Source: Adineta steineri (lineage: Eukaryota > Rotifera > Eurotatoria > Adinetida > Adinetidae). From it: 64,000 nucleotides of DNA. Under the pieces are notes generated by a model. That model saw only the letters and a list, made by a program, of their open reading frames with translations, had not been told where the DNA came from and did not search any database. Shown here piece after piece: positions 1 through 14,152 of this stretch. The translations under genes and the position numbers were made by a program. The DNA is taken from positions 129,153 to 193,152 of the forward strand of contig CAJNOI010000166.1 of the NCBI GenBank assembly GCA_905250115.1. Direction: 5' to 3'. The first letter of the stretch is position 1. Each line of letters opens with the position of its first letter.

Positions 1-1288
1 ATTCGAATATAAATCTTAAAATATTAATGTATAGCTGTTATTTCATCAACTGTTAAAAATAGAATTAAGTTATAATAAATGACAATTTTCAATAGAATTT
101 ATGAATAAGCATGAGATTTTAAAATGTCAAAAAGTCTGTCTGGGAAAACGACTAGATGAACTGCCATTTGTAAAATTCAAATATATAGAAAATCTATATA
201 TTGTATGTCTGTTTTCTGCGTAATAAAATAAAAAAATAATTACAGTAAAGCCTAGATAATATATATGGAAAAAATCTTTATATACTAATGCACTATTTTG
301 AAAGTATATGAGAACAAGGGCAAAGATCAGAACGAGCTGAGTACATTCTTTTCCCGTTAGATGTCTACGAGAAGATAAAAATAGAGATCAAAAAGCATCC
401 ATTATATAATCATTCGTATTAAGTGAGTTATTAAGTAAATAACAATTAGATTAATTTAATAATTATATATAAAAACACTCAGTCGAAGTAAATTATTATA
501 CAACAATATTACATTAGAATCTGTAAAAATAAGAACCTTCGATTTTTATCTTTATCAACTAATAAACAAAAATAAATTGTAACAGTTTTTTTATCAAAAT
601 AAAATAAATACTTCAAGTTTTTACCCTGATCGGTACATCCTTCTAATTTAGATATTTATCATGTATAGAGAAAAAACGATTTATCACATATGTTACATCG
701 TTTCAATAAATGTACTAACAATATTTCAGGGACATTTATTCATATGGAAAAAAGAAGTACATACATGATCAAAATACAATAAGTGAAACTTGTATATTAT
801 TTGTTGTACTTTTAAATAATGAAATACATTCTCTTCTACTGAGCAGAATTGATTAGAGAAATACAATAACGGCTATATAAAAAGTTCTGCGTATATACTA
901 AACATATTTCTATATGCTCCGGTCGAAATTTGAATCGTATATACTATATTGTAATGAATAGATAGACTTGGAATAGTGACTTTAGTTACAGTAATGTGAT
1001 CAATACAAATTGAAAATTTCTATTTTTGATCTTGTAAGTAAACCTACGCATTTAAAAAAGAAATGTATACATATTGTTTCTAACTTATTGACAAAGATAT
1101 CATAAAAATATATAATTATATTGAATCAAAAATAAAATTACTCTCCAAATTCAATATGTTACAATAAATGTATAGAATAAATTTAAATTTAATTAGAAGA
1201 AACTAAAAAAATATTTTTCTGATTATTTTTTTGTTTGTGGATGTTTGAAAAAAATAGAATTTCATTCAATAAAATAATCTACCTGAGA
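1..1288. other. AT-rich non-coding stretch
   Basis: No open frame with splice-compatible extension was seen. It probably holds the promoter and 5' region of the gene starting at 1289. Confidence 0.5.
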
Positions 1289-3943
1289 ATGTCGATTGAT
1301 CTGACTAATCTTGGATCATTAACCCCAATTCATACTGATTTTGGTAATAATAAAGATGATCTTCTTGTTGTGGAATATGATGTACCACAAACTAAAGTCA
1401 AACAAACACTCTTCTATAAATATGGTCAACTTTCCATACCGAAATGGGCATTAATACCAGCAGGTATTCTTGCATTCGGTTTAATAACTGCTTTATTTGC
1501 TATTATTATTAATTCAATTCTTGCACAATCATCAATAACAGTAACATATTCTCAATACTGTTCGAAAACATCAGTATGTAAAGAAGGTGTTGGTTTAACA
1601 TGTGGATCACTATCAAAATGTGTATGTAGTTCAACTCAACAGTATTGGTATGAAAATCTATGTGTTGATCAGCCAACATATACAGAACAATGTAATCAGA
1701 CAACTGAATGCCGTACTGATCTTGGTTTAATATGTGCTGAAATCAATGGTCAATGTAATTGTCCAAATACAACTAAAGTTCAAACATGTGATTGTTCTTC
1801 AACTTCATATTGGACTGGTTTAAAGTGTACAAATCGTTTAAGTTATCTAGGTAAACAAATCTATATATAATATGTCTATTTAAAATCTTATTTATTTTTG
1901 TATTTATTATTATTTAGGTGCATGTACTGTTGCTGATACTAGTTATCAATGTTTAAGTACTTTATATTGTAATGGTTCAATGTGTATATGTTCACCATAC
2001 ACTCAATATTGGAATGATACTGCAAGCGAATGTTATTCTGTTGATAAATATCATGCTCTTTGTAATACATCAACTTCATATAGTTGTGATGCAAGTGTTT
2101 CATTACAATGTTTATTTGCTGGTGGTGGTTCTCAATGTCCTTTTAATGCTACTGCTAATACAACGTCATGTGAGTGTGCAAATGGAACTTATTGGAATGG
2201 TGGATCATGTGTTACTAAAAAATCAATTAATATAGCTTGTTATTGGAGTTGTGAATGTAATACTGACGCTGGTCTTCAATGTCTTAATCTAACGTGTGTT
2301 TGTCCTAGTAAACAATATTGGTCAACACAGACATCTTCATGTGAAGCTCAAAAGAATTATACAGAAACATCATGTTCTAATACTACTCAATGTGATTCAA
2401 CACAAGGTTTAACATGTTATCTATCTGGATCAGCATGTAATTGTCCAATTACTTCATCAGTTAATATGTGTGATTGTTTGTCAACTCAATATTATGATTA
2501 TAATCTTACATCATGTCAAACACTTCAATTATATAATGATACATGCTATGGTAATTATATGTGTGATTCAACAGTAGGTTTGTTTTGTCAACTGAATACT
2601 AATAGTGCAGCTAATTGTTCTTGTCCTGAACCTATTCGTTTATGTAAGTATTGAATTAATATTTTAGTTATTTATTTATTTCATTTTTTGAAGATATGTG
2701 TGATTGTAACATCACATCTTATTGGAATGGTCTTGCATGTGTATCACGTTTAGCACCAAACGTGTCATGTACATATGAATATGAATGTGAAGCAAATTTT
2801 ACATGTTATGTAAATGAAACAGATAATGGTATATTTTCGGATGTATGTCGATGTCCAATAGGATATTATTATGTATCTGGAAGTGGTTGTGTTCCATCAG
2901 TGAATTATTCTCTATCCTGTGAAGGATCATATCAATGTTATGAACTAGCACCACTTTCCTGTCGATATAATTATACGGGTTTAACATGTTTAGATATAGG
3001 TGCTTTACCTGCATGTGATTGTCAAGATAATTATTATTACAATACTAATTCAGGTCTTTGTTTACCAAAATTAAGTCGATTAGGCAATTGTACTCTTAGC
3101 TGTCAATGCAGTTCACCTTATGTTTGTACACAAAACTTTCAATGTGATTGTATAGACTATTATAGTACTGTAAATAGCAGTTGTGTTCAATATTTACAAT
3201 ACGGTGATGCATGTACAAATGTGTCTCAATGTGCAGCAACACCAAGTACTAATATGTCATGTGTGAATGGAACGTGTGGTTGTATTTCAACAGGATATTG
3301 GAGTGGATCTCAATGCTCATTTACAACCAATTTTCGATCTATATGTACTAAAGATAAGGAATGTTTCGGTGATTTAACATGCAACAAAATTAGTTGTATT
3401 GACTCAAACAAAAGATGTTCATGCCCTAATAACCAGGTCTATATTGTAGCCAATACTAGTTGTGTACAATGTAGTGGAACAATACTTGGTAGTTATACAA
3501 AAACCGCTGTTAATTTTGTTAGTTCTGACTCATGTGTCGCCATTAAAGCCCCAGCATATTTGTTTTCCTCTACTTTATCATATTTGACTGCTAATACGTT
3601 CTGTACAAGTGTCCCAGCCATATCCAGCCGTACACCACAGTTAATTAGTCTTCATAATTTAACTGATCTAAATTGCCTTGCTACTGCTCTGAATACTGTA
3701 AGTGGTAGTCCGAAATGTTCAACTAAATTGTACTTTCTTGGTTTTAATTCAACAAGCCTGACATTCTATGATGGAACACAATATTATCCTACGTTTATAG
3801 GTACACCTATAGGTCCATCAAGTTGTCTTACTATATGCTTAAATGGTGGCAGCACAGGTTCCTTAATGGCTAGTGAGTGCTCCAATGCTGGTGGTTTCGA
3901 TTTTACCGCGTTTGGTGCCATTTGTGATTATTTTGTAAACTAG
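1289..3943 (+). CDS. Type II membrane protein with Cys-rich repeats and C-terminal lectin-like domain
   Basis: Three exons (1289-1850, 1918-2643, 2694-3943) join in frame through introns of 67 and 50 bp to give 845 aa. I chose the ATG at 1289 (MSIDLTNLGS); an in-frame ATG at 1235 is possible. A cytoplasmic tail of about 52 residues precedes one hydrophobic segment (about 53-78, around ALIPAGILAFGLITALFAII). There is no N-terminal signal peptide, so a type II topology is inferred. Residues about 85-690 are repeated Cys-rich units of the form C..C...GL.C....C.C....YW....C, like EB/EGF-type modules, with many N-glycosylation sites. The last 150 residues look like a degenerate C-type lectin-like fold (YFLGFNSTSLTFYDGTQYYP, then FGAICDY at the end). 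Function is unknown; a surface adhesion or recognition role is inference. Confidence 0.8.
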
Positions 3944-5012
3944 TGGATTACACATTAAACTTCAAAATTCATATTTTTTTTCTTTCAGAATATAATATAT
4001 ATTGTATACATTTTATGATATTTGTTTTTTGCTTATTCTCAAGTTTTATATCACACTTACTTGTCTTATAATTTTTTCATACTTTCTTTTTTTGTGAAAA
4101 AATTTTCTAATACTTAATAAACCAGTTTTATTTTTTCATGTGTAATTTTACAAAAAAAAACTATTTTTTTACATTTCAAATAATATGAATTGATTTATAT
4201 TTCTCTATTATTTATTCAAATAACTGAAATTATAATATACAAACTATATTTTTAATCATTATTGAAAAGATTAGTAAATCATCTTGTATATATTATTTCT
4301 TACGACTAGTCTTATTTATATTGATTAGTGCAAAAATACAAATTAAGATTAATGATATTCACAATAATGCAAATGACTTTCAAACAAGAATTAATGGCAT
4401 GAAGAGTATTGACATTTATTATTATTATCTATAATAATTACAAATTTCTTTTCTATGTTTTAATCTATATTTTTAAATTCATTAATATATATGTATTTAG
4501 TCTATAATTAATAAAGCAAGATAGATAATACCCGGAAAAAAAATTAATCCTTGTCTATTTCTATTAAGTAAGAAATGTATATCCTCCCTGTCAATCTCTT
4601 GATAAAAACAATTTCAGAATATATTTTATTAAGAAAAAAAAGAACATTCTTTACTTTTTATCCATCTGTAGACATGCAATCATACAACCTTATTAATATT
4701 GTTATTAGTAAAGACTTGGACTATAAATATAACGAAGAAAAAAGAAAAATAATAACATGCCTTCAAATCAGATCATATTATTGTATCAATAATCTATAAT
4801 TTAAATGCGAAATCTAATGACATGTCCGATTAGTAGAAAAGGTATAATTATTAAGAAATATTTTTTTCTTTTTTATTAAAAACCTTCTGAATAATCTATT
4901 ATATCTCAATTAATAAGAACTATTTTTTTTTCTCTCTCGTCCTCCATACATAAAAGTAATATATGCATAAATAAATATGTGTATATATATATATAGATAT
5001 ATATTCTTTTTA
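3944..5012. other. Intergenic, AT-rich
   Basis: Between the ends of a plus-strand and a minus-strand gene (convergent). It contains poly-T runs and an AT-dinucleotide tract near 4979-5004. No supported gene. Confidence 0.5.
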
Positions 5013-6317
5013 TCACGATGATGAACAACAGCAACAACAATAACGTCGAAAAAATGATCGATGTTTTTTTTTATTTTTAGTTTTTGTCTTTCTTGTTTTC
5101 ATTCTTGTATTTATTTCACGTACAATTTCAGCAAATGTATCATTAACATTAATAGCTAATTTTGCTGATGTTTCAACATAAGGACATGTCCATGCTTGTG
5201 CTAATGCAAGTGCATCATCGGGTGTTACTTGACGTTGTATAGATGCGTCACATTTATTTCCAACAAGACATATAGGTACATTCTCCGTACCTTTAACACG
5301 AAGTATTTGTTCACGAACAGTTCGAGCATCAAGAAATGATTGCCAAGATGTTAAACTAAATACAACAAGAAATCCACGACCATTTTTTATGTAAAGATCA
5401 CGCATAGATGCAAATTGTTCAGTACCTAAAATAGTCTAATCATAAAATATATATATTGAATTCGAAAATAACAAACCGGCAGTATCGAGAATTTCCAAAT
5501 AAGCAGGTTCGCCATCAACTTCAATTTCTTTACGATAAAAGTCCTGAAAAGAAAAAGACATTTCTAGTTAAATAAAATAGTCATTTGGGAATTTGATTTT
5601 AAATAATTTCTTTATTATCGATTATAACATAGACAAGAAGTATGCTTGATTTCCATAGAGAAAATATTATTTCTATATTTCCTTTCCTTAACAAGAGTTG
5701 AACTTGATCAGAAAATAGTGTCTCTTTCTTTTTCCTTTCTCGTATTTAAAGGCGATAGTACTTATTTCTACAATTGTCACTCAAGAAATAAAGTTCAATA
5801 TTCAGTTTGTTTCTTTTTTCTATCGAAAAAATAACAATCTGAATTGTAGTTTATATATACACTTCATTAAAAACGGATATGACATTAATAATTTCACATG
5901 CAAACAAATTTTTATTAGAGATAATAATAATAATAATTGATTTTTCAGAATGAAATTATTTACGTTAGTTATTCTCAATGGAATTTTCTATACACAAGAG
6001 ATGCATATTTTAAAATTCAAACCTGCTACTTAGCCTCAAAATATTTTTGATGACTAATATACGATTTTCTTGTACAAGGACAAGTTTTTTTCAAGGTTAA
6101 TTGCTCGAAAGAAAAAGAAATGACAATGTCTAATCCTTTCAAGCAATTAGTCAATTTGTCTTCTAATAAAAAAATAAAAATAGTTATTTGCTTTTTTTTG
6201 ACTTACTTCTATAGTTGGATCATATTTTTCAACGAATTTTGAGTGACAGAACTGTACCGTTAATGCTGATTTACCTACACCACCTGGACCAAGTACGACT
6301 ACTTTATATTCTCTCAT
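5013..6317 (-). CDS. RAP2: Rap2-like small GTPase
   Basis: Three exons on the minus strand (6207-6317, 5477-5543, 5013-5425) give 196 aa beginning [21 protein letters not shown]-loop GPGGVGKS is at 10-17 (Gly12 kept, residue 11 is Pro instead of the usual Ser). The effector loop reads [16 protein letters not shown], which matches Rap2 rather than Rap1. DTAGTE is at 57-62, NKCD at 116-119 and ETSAK at 144-148. Rap2 is a membrane-bound GTP switch acting in adhesion and kinase signalling. The C-terminus is odd: a Lys/Arg-rich stretch (about 167-188), five consecutive Cys (189-193) and SSS. The last four residues CSSS can be read as a CAAX box, with the preceding cysteines available for palmitoylation. 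The exon 2-3 junction falls inside DTAG|TEQF. Confidence 0.95.
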
Positions 6318-9300
6318 GTCGACAGCTAAACCGATGCGGTTGCTGCTGATGAGGTAAAGGCAAGCAGCTCATTAAACGTTACCGCACACACTTGTCTACG
6401 CAGTGAAGGAGAAGTAGGTGTGTAGAAGTAATATGAGACGTATATAAAAAAAGAACAGAAATCTAAAAGAGGAAGAATATAATGATGACAACAAGTGGCA
6501 ACATGTCACACATTCGTACACTATATAAATGTGTACAGCAAGACAAATGTCTTTTTTTTTTACTTATACACGTTTTTTTTCTTCTTCTTCTTCTTCTTTC
6601 TTCTCTTCTGTACAATACTTTACCATTGCATATGATTACAAATCTTATTTCAGCTGATTCGATGTACGAGACGATGGATGATATTAATATTGAGGCATTT
6701 TGAAGTTTTTATCGACGAGATGAAAGGAATCAAAGAAGAATATTATATAATATTACCATTATTATCACAATCGAAAAACTGAATTCATTTCGTTGATGAA
6801 TTGGTTAGAAAAAAAGAACTGACATTTTGACAAAATACCTAACGAGAAAGAAAAAAGAAAGACAACTTGTATGCACGCATGGTACAAGTTAGATGTATAT
6901 GTATATATCATTACATATATACCATTGTATAAAAGTATGGAGAGACAGAGAGAGAGAATAGGTTCTTCTTCTTCTTTTGCAATATAAGTAGTGCCGTTGA
7001 CCTGATCGATAGCATTGATGCGAGCAAACATATATATATATTTTATATGTATATCTTTGCGTGTATGTTGTGTAATAAAGTCATTGTCTAATCTTTCTAG
7101 CGGCAGGCCAAGCAAGATCTATATTCACTGATATTGTTGTTGAGACATCATTCATCAAATTGAATATCGCTTGCAGTACAAGTGACAATCAACAGAACTA
7201 TATAATACAAACACAAGACATTCGATCTTTATCGTCTTCGTTCGTTGTCAGTTTTTTTTTCTTTTTTTTTTCATCGTTGTTGTAGTAGTCGTTGTTGCAC
7301 ACACCCTCAAGCATCGACATTTGAATATATTTCTCGCGTCTGCTCGTGTGCGCACGACTAATCGCTTTATCTTACTTACAACAACAATACAACTTGCCGC
7401 ATATACACAAAACAACATATGCATCCTAACGAATATATGAGTATGTGCGTGAGTGCACATTCGATGGTTGACTATAGCTCTAGTGCACAATATACAATAA
7501 AAAAAAATTGTCTCTGTCTCTCTCTCTCTATCCCGCTTTCTTTTCCTCTTCATAGTTCATCATTGCTGTAATATGTATGTGTGTGTATGTACGTGTACGT
7601 GTGTGTGTGGTTGAACGATTGCTTGTCTTTAGTAAAAGCCTTGAGGCCAGTTGATTGATCAATCGATCGATCATATCAATTCATTGATTATCTATCTTCT
7701 GGTCGATCGATACACATTAGTCTAGTTTTTTTCTTTTCGTTCTTTAGTCAAATGGATCAATCATAATTGAAAAGTCAGTCAATGTGGACCTTGAAAAAAT
7801 AATAAAAAGAAACAAAGAAAAATCTTAATTGATATTTGATATAAAATCAATTTCTTTTTTGTCATAGTTAAAATTCTATATCTAATTTTGATTGTTTTTT
7901 TGATTATGATGGTTTTTCAAGGTTTGACAGGAAATTATCAGCAATTTTCTTTTTGTTCGCTTTCTATAGTCATTGAAGTTTACAATAGATTGTAGAAGGA
8001 TAATGTAAGACCTCTTCACCGGATGCTCAGTGATGACACTTTTGTGAATGCATTAAAAGAATAAATTGGTTCATGTATTCAATCCTCTTATATTAAATTG
8101 AAAATAAAATAAATTTTATAACATTGTGTATATATACATGTATCAATAAAATAGATACCTAATTTATAATGAATATTTATTTATCAATTCATGACATATC
8201 GATTCATCAATAGTCTCTCTGCTTTTGATCAACAAAGAAAAGAAAAATGAGAATTCTTTTATATAATGAATAAATACAATTTTCTTTTTCTTTTTGTGTA
8301 TTTTGGTTATTATTAATCATACAATGGGATTGTCTTCCATAAACGAAATGAAATCTTTATTAATGGATTTCTTTTTTTCCCTCAACGATGGGATGATTTT
8401 CATTGATTAAACATATATATATATATTTATAAATAATCATAACCCACTATATTATATCATGGTATGCGTGATTCAATTGTCAATTTTAGATTGTAGGTTC
8501 TTTTTTTCATACAATATACATATATATTAGGTCATCACTCTTGTTATTCAGACTCCCTATGGTGTATCTCGAATCAACAGATGGAATAGTATTCTTGTTA
8601 TCATGATCAATGTCAAAGGACGAGCTTTCGTTCGTTATAAGTTAGAAAATGATCTTTTCATTGTTGCTGCTGTCATCTTCATTTTTTGTTTTTATCTTAC
8701 TTAGTTTTTCTTTCTTTTTTTTTCTTCTTCTTCTTCTTTTCTTCCTTTAAATGAGATGACGAGAAACAAAAAATGGAAAATCTTTTCGGATGCGTGTTCC
8801 CAACAACTTCTATGTAATATACAAGTAGAGCGAACATTGATGAGTTTGATGAATGTGCGAAGCGAGAAAGCGAGCGAGTACGCCTAGGATCTTCTCTATG
8901 ATAAGACTAAGGCAAGGACAAATGATGAGAAAGAAAGGCATTCCTACATTCTAATGCTTTTGCCGTTAGAATGATGCATCAATAATAAAAAAAAGGAAAA
9001 TGAGACGACCAACTAGTTTTGATGACTATGTGAACTGCTATCAGAATAGTTGACTTTGTCTTGCAGAGTATATGTCGTCTTCTTTCTTTCTGGCAATCAT
9101 TAGTAGGTGCCCTTCTACGGGGTTTTTCTCTCTGTTATATTTGTCTGATCACCAATAAGTTCTTAATGATAACCACTTGGAATGTAGAAAGAGAGAAATA
9201 TATTGATCCAGTACATATTTTTTTTGACTCTTTATATTAAATATAGAATATTGATAAGAAAGAATTTTTTTTCTCCCCTGTATTTTTTTCTAGATGATAA

Positions 9301-9537
9301 TTATCGTGACACAATACTCGGATGTAGATCTTCGATGTAGAACAACATGAACCAGGGTAAATTTATTTTCTTTGTTTCAATATTATTTCTTATTCTATAT
9401 AAATATCAAAGAATTTGTTTCTAAAAGACAAATATAATTTAGATCAAAAATATTAATCAGTATCGTCTTTGGACGTGAAAACATAACGGATGTTCAATAG
9501 TAAAAGACCGGTTGTGTACAAGAAGTGATGCAGAAAA
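6318..9537. other. Long intergenic between divergent genes
   Basis: This 3.2 kb separates the divergently transcribed Rap2-like and glutamate receptor genes and should hold both promoters. It contains CTT/TTC microsatellites (about 6570-6605 and 8720-8745), a GT-rich patch near 7570-7610 and several ATCGATC tracts near 7650-7710. Short open frames here lack splice logic or recognisable composition. No gene supported. Confidence 0.5.
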
Positions 9538-12500
9538 ATGCTTATACTTATTGTTGTTCATCTATGGAGTTTATATGTTATTCTTCCGACGTCAGTCGTC
9601 GGTCAACAACAATTACCATCACACACATTTGACATCACAATTGGTAGACAATATACATATATAATAACACATCAAAATTGATTGATTGCTTATTTATTTA
9701 TTTTTCAGGTGGTGTTTTTACAGATCGAGACGAGGGTACAGATATACAAAGTATGGAAAGCATTTTTAAATATGCTATATTTCATTATAATCGTTTGGCT
9801 AAAGATGCCTATAATCTATCATTTAAAATCCGTCTTCAAGAAGAAACATTAAGTCTTATTGCAGCTAATTCAGCTGTTCAAACTGTTCAAGATGGTATTA
9901 AAAAAAGAATATTGTATATTTTTATTTAAATAACTTTTGTTTTTAGTTTGTTCACTCGTACATCAACGTCGTGTACAAGGTATATTTGGTCCACCTTATT
10001 CCGAATTAGCCACACTTGTTCATTCAATATGTTACCATGTTGATATACCATTTATAAATGTTTGTTCATCATGTTATGATGTTGAAAGTTTAGATGAGGA
10101 TATTGATAATGACAATGAACATATGCGACGACGTGATCGCATGTCAATAAATTTATATCCGTCCAATCAAGATCTTAACATAGCATTTCATAATTTAACA
10201 CATAAACTACGTTGGCAGAAATTTCTCATCATATATGATATGGATTCAGGTAAAAGGATAAAGATTAAATAAAACGAAATTAATAAAAAAAAAAATTTTT
10301 TCATTCAGGTTTAACACGTTTACAAAAACTACTTAATGACCCAGGTATTAATCAAACTGATATTCTTGTACGACAATTTACACACTATAAAGATCGTAGT
10401 GTTCTTATTGATGCAATTGGACGTGACATATTTAATATTATATTAGATTTAAATGATATTAACACACGTACTATATTAAAAATGGCATTACAAATGGGTA
10501 TGATCAACTCAAATTATCATTTCTTATTAACAACATTAGTAAAAAAAATTTCAAAAAAAATAAATGAATGTGATTTATTTTCCTTCTTCTTTACTTTAGA
10601 ATATTGATACATATGATTTAGAAGATTTTAAATATAATTTCGTTAATTTAACATCATTTCGTTTATTTAATCGACATCATTCACGTGTACAGATGGCAAT
10701 GGATTCATTTTTTACATTTAAAACTATGTCAAATAATGAAATTAATCGGCGATTATTCACAGTAAGTTATTTGTAAAGAAAAAAAACAGAAAAGAAAATC
10801 TATTTTGTTGATCAATGATTCAATCATCTTATGGCTTAGTTTAGACTTCGGCGGCGCTATGGACTGATGCAATACTTGCTTTTGCATATGCTTACGATAA
10901 ATTAATAGCATCACGTTTGACTCTTGGGAGCGAAATAGCACGACCTAATGTGTCATGTACTGACGAACGTAGTTGGCCATTAGGCATTGAACTTCATTCA
11001 AAATTCAATGAAGTAAATAAATTTTCTATATAAAAAAAAAAACCTATATTTAATAATCAATAATTTTAAGATATCATTTGATGGTATTACCGGAAAAGTA
11101 AAATTTACATCCAATGGTGAACGAACAGGTTTTGATCTTGAAATTGTTCATTTATCTGAAACTGGTTTAGCAAACGTAATGAAAAGTAAATTCGAAAGTT
11201 TTTTTTCTATTTTAACTTCTTTAGATTGGAGTATGGTCACGAGAACGTGGTGCGAATTTTACATTAGCACCCTCATCACGTAGTGGCTTATTTAATTCAA
11301 CATTAATTGTTACCACTATTGTTGTAAGTGTAAAAAAGAAAAGAACCCATATGTTTTACATGTTTATTAAATTATTTAGGAAGCTCCTTATGTCATGTTT
11401 AAAAATAGTCAAAACTTAAGTGAAGTCTTAAGTCGAAATTATACTAATAATGAATTCGAAGGGTTCTGTGTTGATTTACTTGATGAACTTTCACGTGCAT
11501 TGAAGTTTCGCTATAAAATTAAACCTATTGCAACTGGACGCTATGATGACATGGTTGAAGAAGTTAAAAATAAAGTAAATCACAGAATAATTTTTGACAC
11601 AAAGAAAAAAACTATACTTATATTTTTATTTATTAGGTCGCTGATTTAGCTGTCGCACCATTAACAAGTGAGTATTTGAGCTGTCATTTATTATTATCTA
11701 TAATTAATTGAATTTCAAATCTGTCATAATTCCTCTAAGATCAAATTTCAGATAGGAACATTAAATAAACCATAATGTTACCTCATTTGTCTCTTTTTCT
11801 AAAATTATGATATATTTAACTAATGGTAATCATATTTCAGTCGATTTCGAAATGACTAGATTATATTTTTATTCAGCCATTATTAATTTGATGTGAAAGA
11901 AGAAAAAAAACATTCTTTTTTATTATTTTAGTTAATTATGCTCGTGAAAAACAAATTGATTTTACTAAACCATTTCTTAGTTTGGGTATTGCTATATTAT
12001 TTAAACTACCAAAACCAGAAAAACCAGGTTTATTCAGTTTTCTCAGTCCATTATCACTTGAAATTTGGGTAAATATTTCTTTTACTTAAATAGATTTTTC
12101 TTTCTCATGTTTTACTAATCTTTAGATCTATACATTTGCTGCTGTATTTACAGTTAGTTTTATTCTTCTATTAATCGCACGATGTTCACCTGATGAATGG
12201 CGTAATCCATATCCATGCGATACAGAATATGATTATTTAGAAAATCGTTTTACTGTTAGCAATACACTTTGGTTTTCAATTGGCACATTGATGCAGCAAG
12301 GTAAAGTATTTTGTTTTAGAAAAAATTCGTTTATTTTCGATTGAAAAAATAGGTTCTGATGTAAGTCCATCAGCTATATCGACTCGTCTTGTTTCTGGTA
12401 TCTGGTGGTTTTTTACATTAATTCTTATATCATCGTATACTGCTAATTTAGGTAAAGTTTTTGTTTTAAATAGATATGTATAAAGGTTTTTGTTTGATTT

Positions 12501-14152
12501 TAGCTGCATTTTTAACTGTGGAAAAACTTGTTAATCCAATAGAAAGTGCAGAAGATTTAGCTAAACAATCAAAAATAAAATATGGCGTTGTAAATGGTGG
12601 TTCAACAGAACAATTTTTTCGAGTAATAATTTATTATTTTCCTCTTCTGTTTATTCACTAATCTGAATCGTTTTTTATTTTTAAAAGGAATCAAGTATTC
12701 CGACATATCAAACAATGTGGAAATATATGAAGAATAATCCTGATATATTTGTTAAAAAAAATCAAGATGGTATTGATCGTGTTAAAGCGGAATCCTATGC
12801 ATTTCTTATGGAATCAACATCAATTGAATATACAGTACAACGCGAATGTAATTTGACACAAATTGGTGGTTTACTTGATAATAAAGGCTATGGAATTGGA
12901 TTACCAGAAGGTTAAATTTCTACTGAAAGAAGTGGTATTTATTCTTATTTTTATTTTATGTAGGAAGTCCGTATCGAGAACGTTTTTCTGAAATAATTCT
13001 TGATTTACAAGAAAAAGGAATTGTAAGTAAAAACAAGAAATGAAAAATTACGAATTTATTTTTATATTTTTAAGATTCAAAAATCTTATAATAAATGGTG
13101 GAAGGGTAAAGGTACATGTTCTTCAGAAAAAAAAGATTCGAAAGCAAATCCATTGGGTGTTACAAATGTTGGCGGAATATTTGTGGTGCTTCTCGGTAAA
13201 AAATTCGCAAATAATTAGTTTGTATTTATTTTGTCTTTATATCTAGGTGGTGTTCTTCTTTCATTATTTGTGGCCATATTGGAATTTTTATGGCATGCAA
13301 GAAAAAATCATGCTAATCGCCGAGTAAGTTTCCTCATAGTTCAGATGCATTGATTTAGAAGAAGAAAATTTTTTCCGTGATATTAGTCCATATGATCATA
13401 ATAGGTATCAGTATTAGACTAATGCTAAACTAACACTTATGAAAAGATTAAATTAACTTTTTCTTCCTCATTTATTATTGAATAAATTTGTATGATACTT
13501 TTTTTAGCATTCTATATGGTGGGAATTACTTAAAGAACTTCGTTTTTCTATTCAATGTGGTGCTTCAAATCGTAAAGCACTAATAACTCGTCGATGTTCA
13601 CAATGTATACATGATCAACCTGAAGCAGAACCTGTTGCCATACCTAATCAACATCGTCATCCTTCATGTAGTCATCGTTCATCATCAGCGTCTATGAATT
13701 TTACATCAACATTACAACCTCCATTAAGACATCGAACAACAATCGAGAGAACATCAGACTTAGATAAATTTGATACATTACTTATGCTTGCAGCTGAACG
13801 CACAAGTCGTCTTGATTCACGTAATAAACAACAACAACAACATCATCATTCACCAACATCATCACAAAAACGAGCTGTTCCATTATTAATTATTGAACAA
13901 CAAACATCCAATCATGTTCCACGTATTCGTGCTTCACATAAACGATTTACTAAAAGTGCTGGTATAATATTTTGATTTTTTTTTTTTTTTATGAAAATGA
14001 ATTTTCATATTTATTTAGAATCATCAGCACGTAGTAGTCTACGAATTCCTCATCATGAAGACGATAATGTTAGTCGTAATAGTACTGATGCATCATCAGG
14101 TTCCGTGTCGTCAACGAACCTTCGTCTTCCTTTGCGTGTTTCTCGATTGTGA
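9538..14152 (+). CDS. GRIK: Kainate-type ionotropic glutamate receptor subunit
   Basis: Twenty exons (9538-9643, 9709-9894, 9947-10249, 10309-10538, 10600-10761, 10845-11012, 11071-11175, 11225-11323, 11380-11574, 11637-11667, 11932-12068, 12126-12300, 12353-12451, 12504-12622, 12688-12910, 12964-13022, 13075-13195, 13247-13323, 13508-13961, 14019-14152) join in frame to 1060 aa. A signal peptide is followed by an amino-terminal domain starting [14 protein letters not shown]. The S1 ligand-binding half begins EAPYVMFK; the glutamate-binding Arg is in INYAREK (about R533). TM1 is about 575-594. The pore reads TLMQQG, so the Q/R site is encoded as Gln. The gating motif SYTANLAAF is at 660-668. 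S2 has LMESTSIEY with the ligand-binding Glu. TM4 is followed by a tail of about 195 residues with a Gln/His run, ending VSRL, a class I PDZ-type end. Kainate assignment rests on these motifs. It should act as a cation channel subunit in neurons. Confidence 0.96.

Noticed and set aside
7248-7553. Open frame of 101 codons on the minus strand
   Set aside because: Low-complexity Arg/Thr/His composition from microsatellites; no splice or family support.
10753-10941. Minus-strand frame inside the glutamate receptor
   Set aside because: Antisense shadow of receptor exons 5-6.
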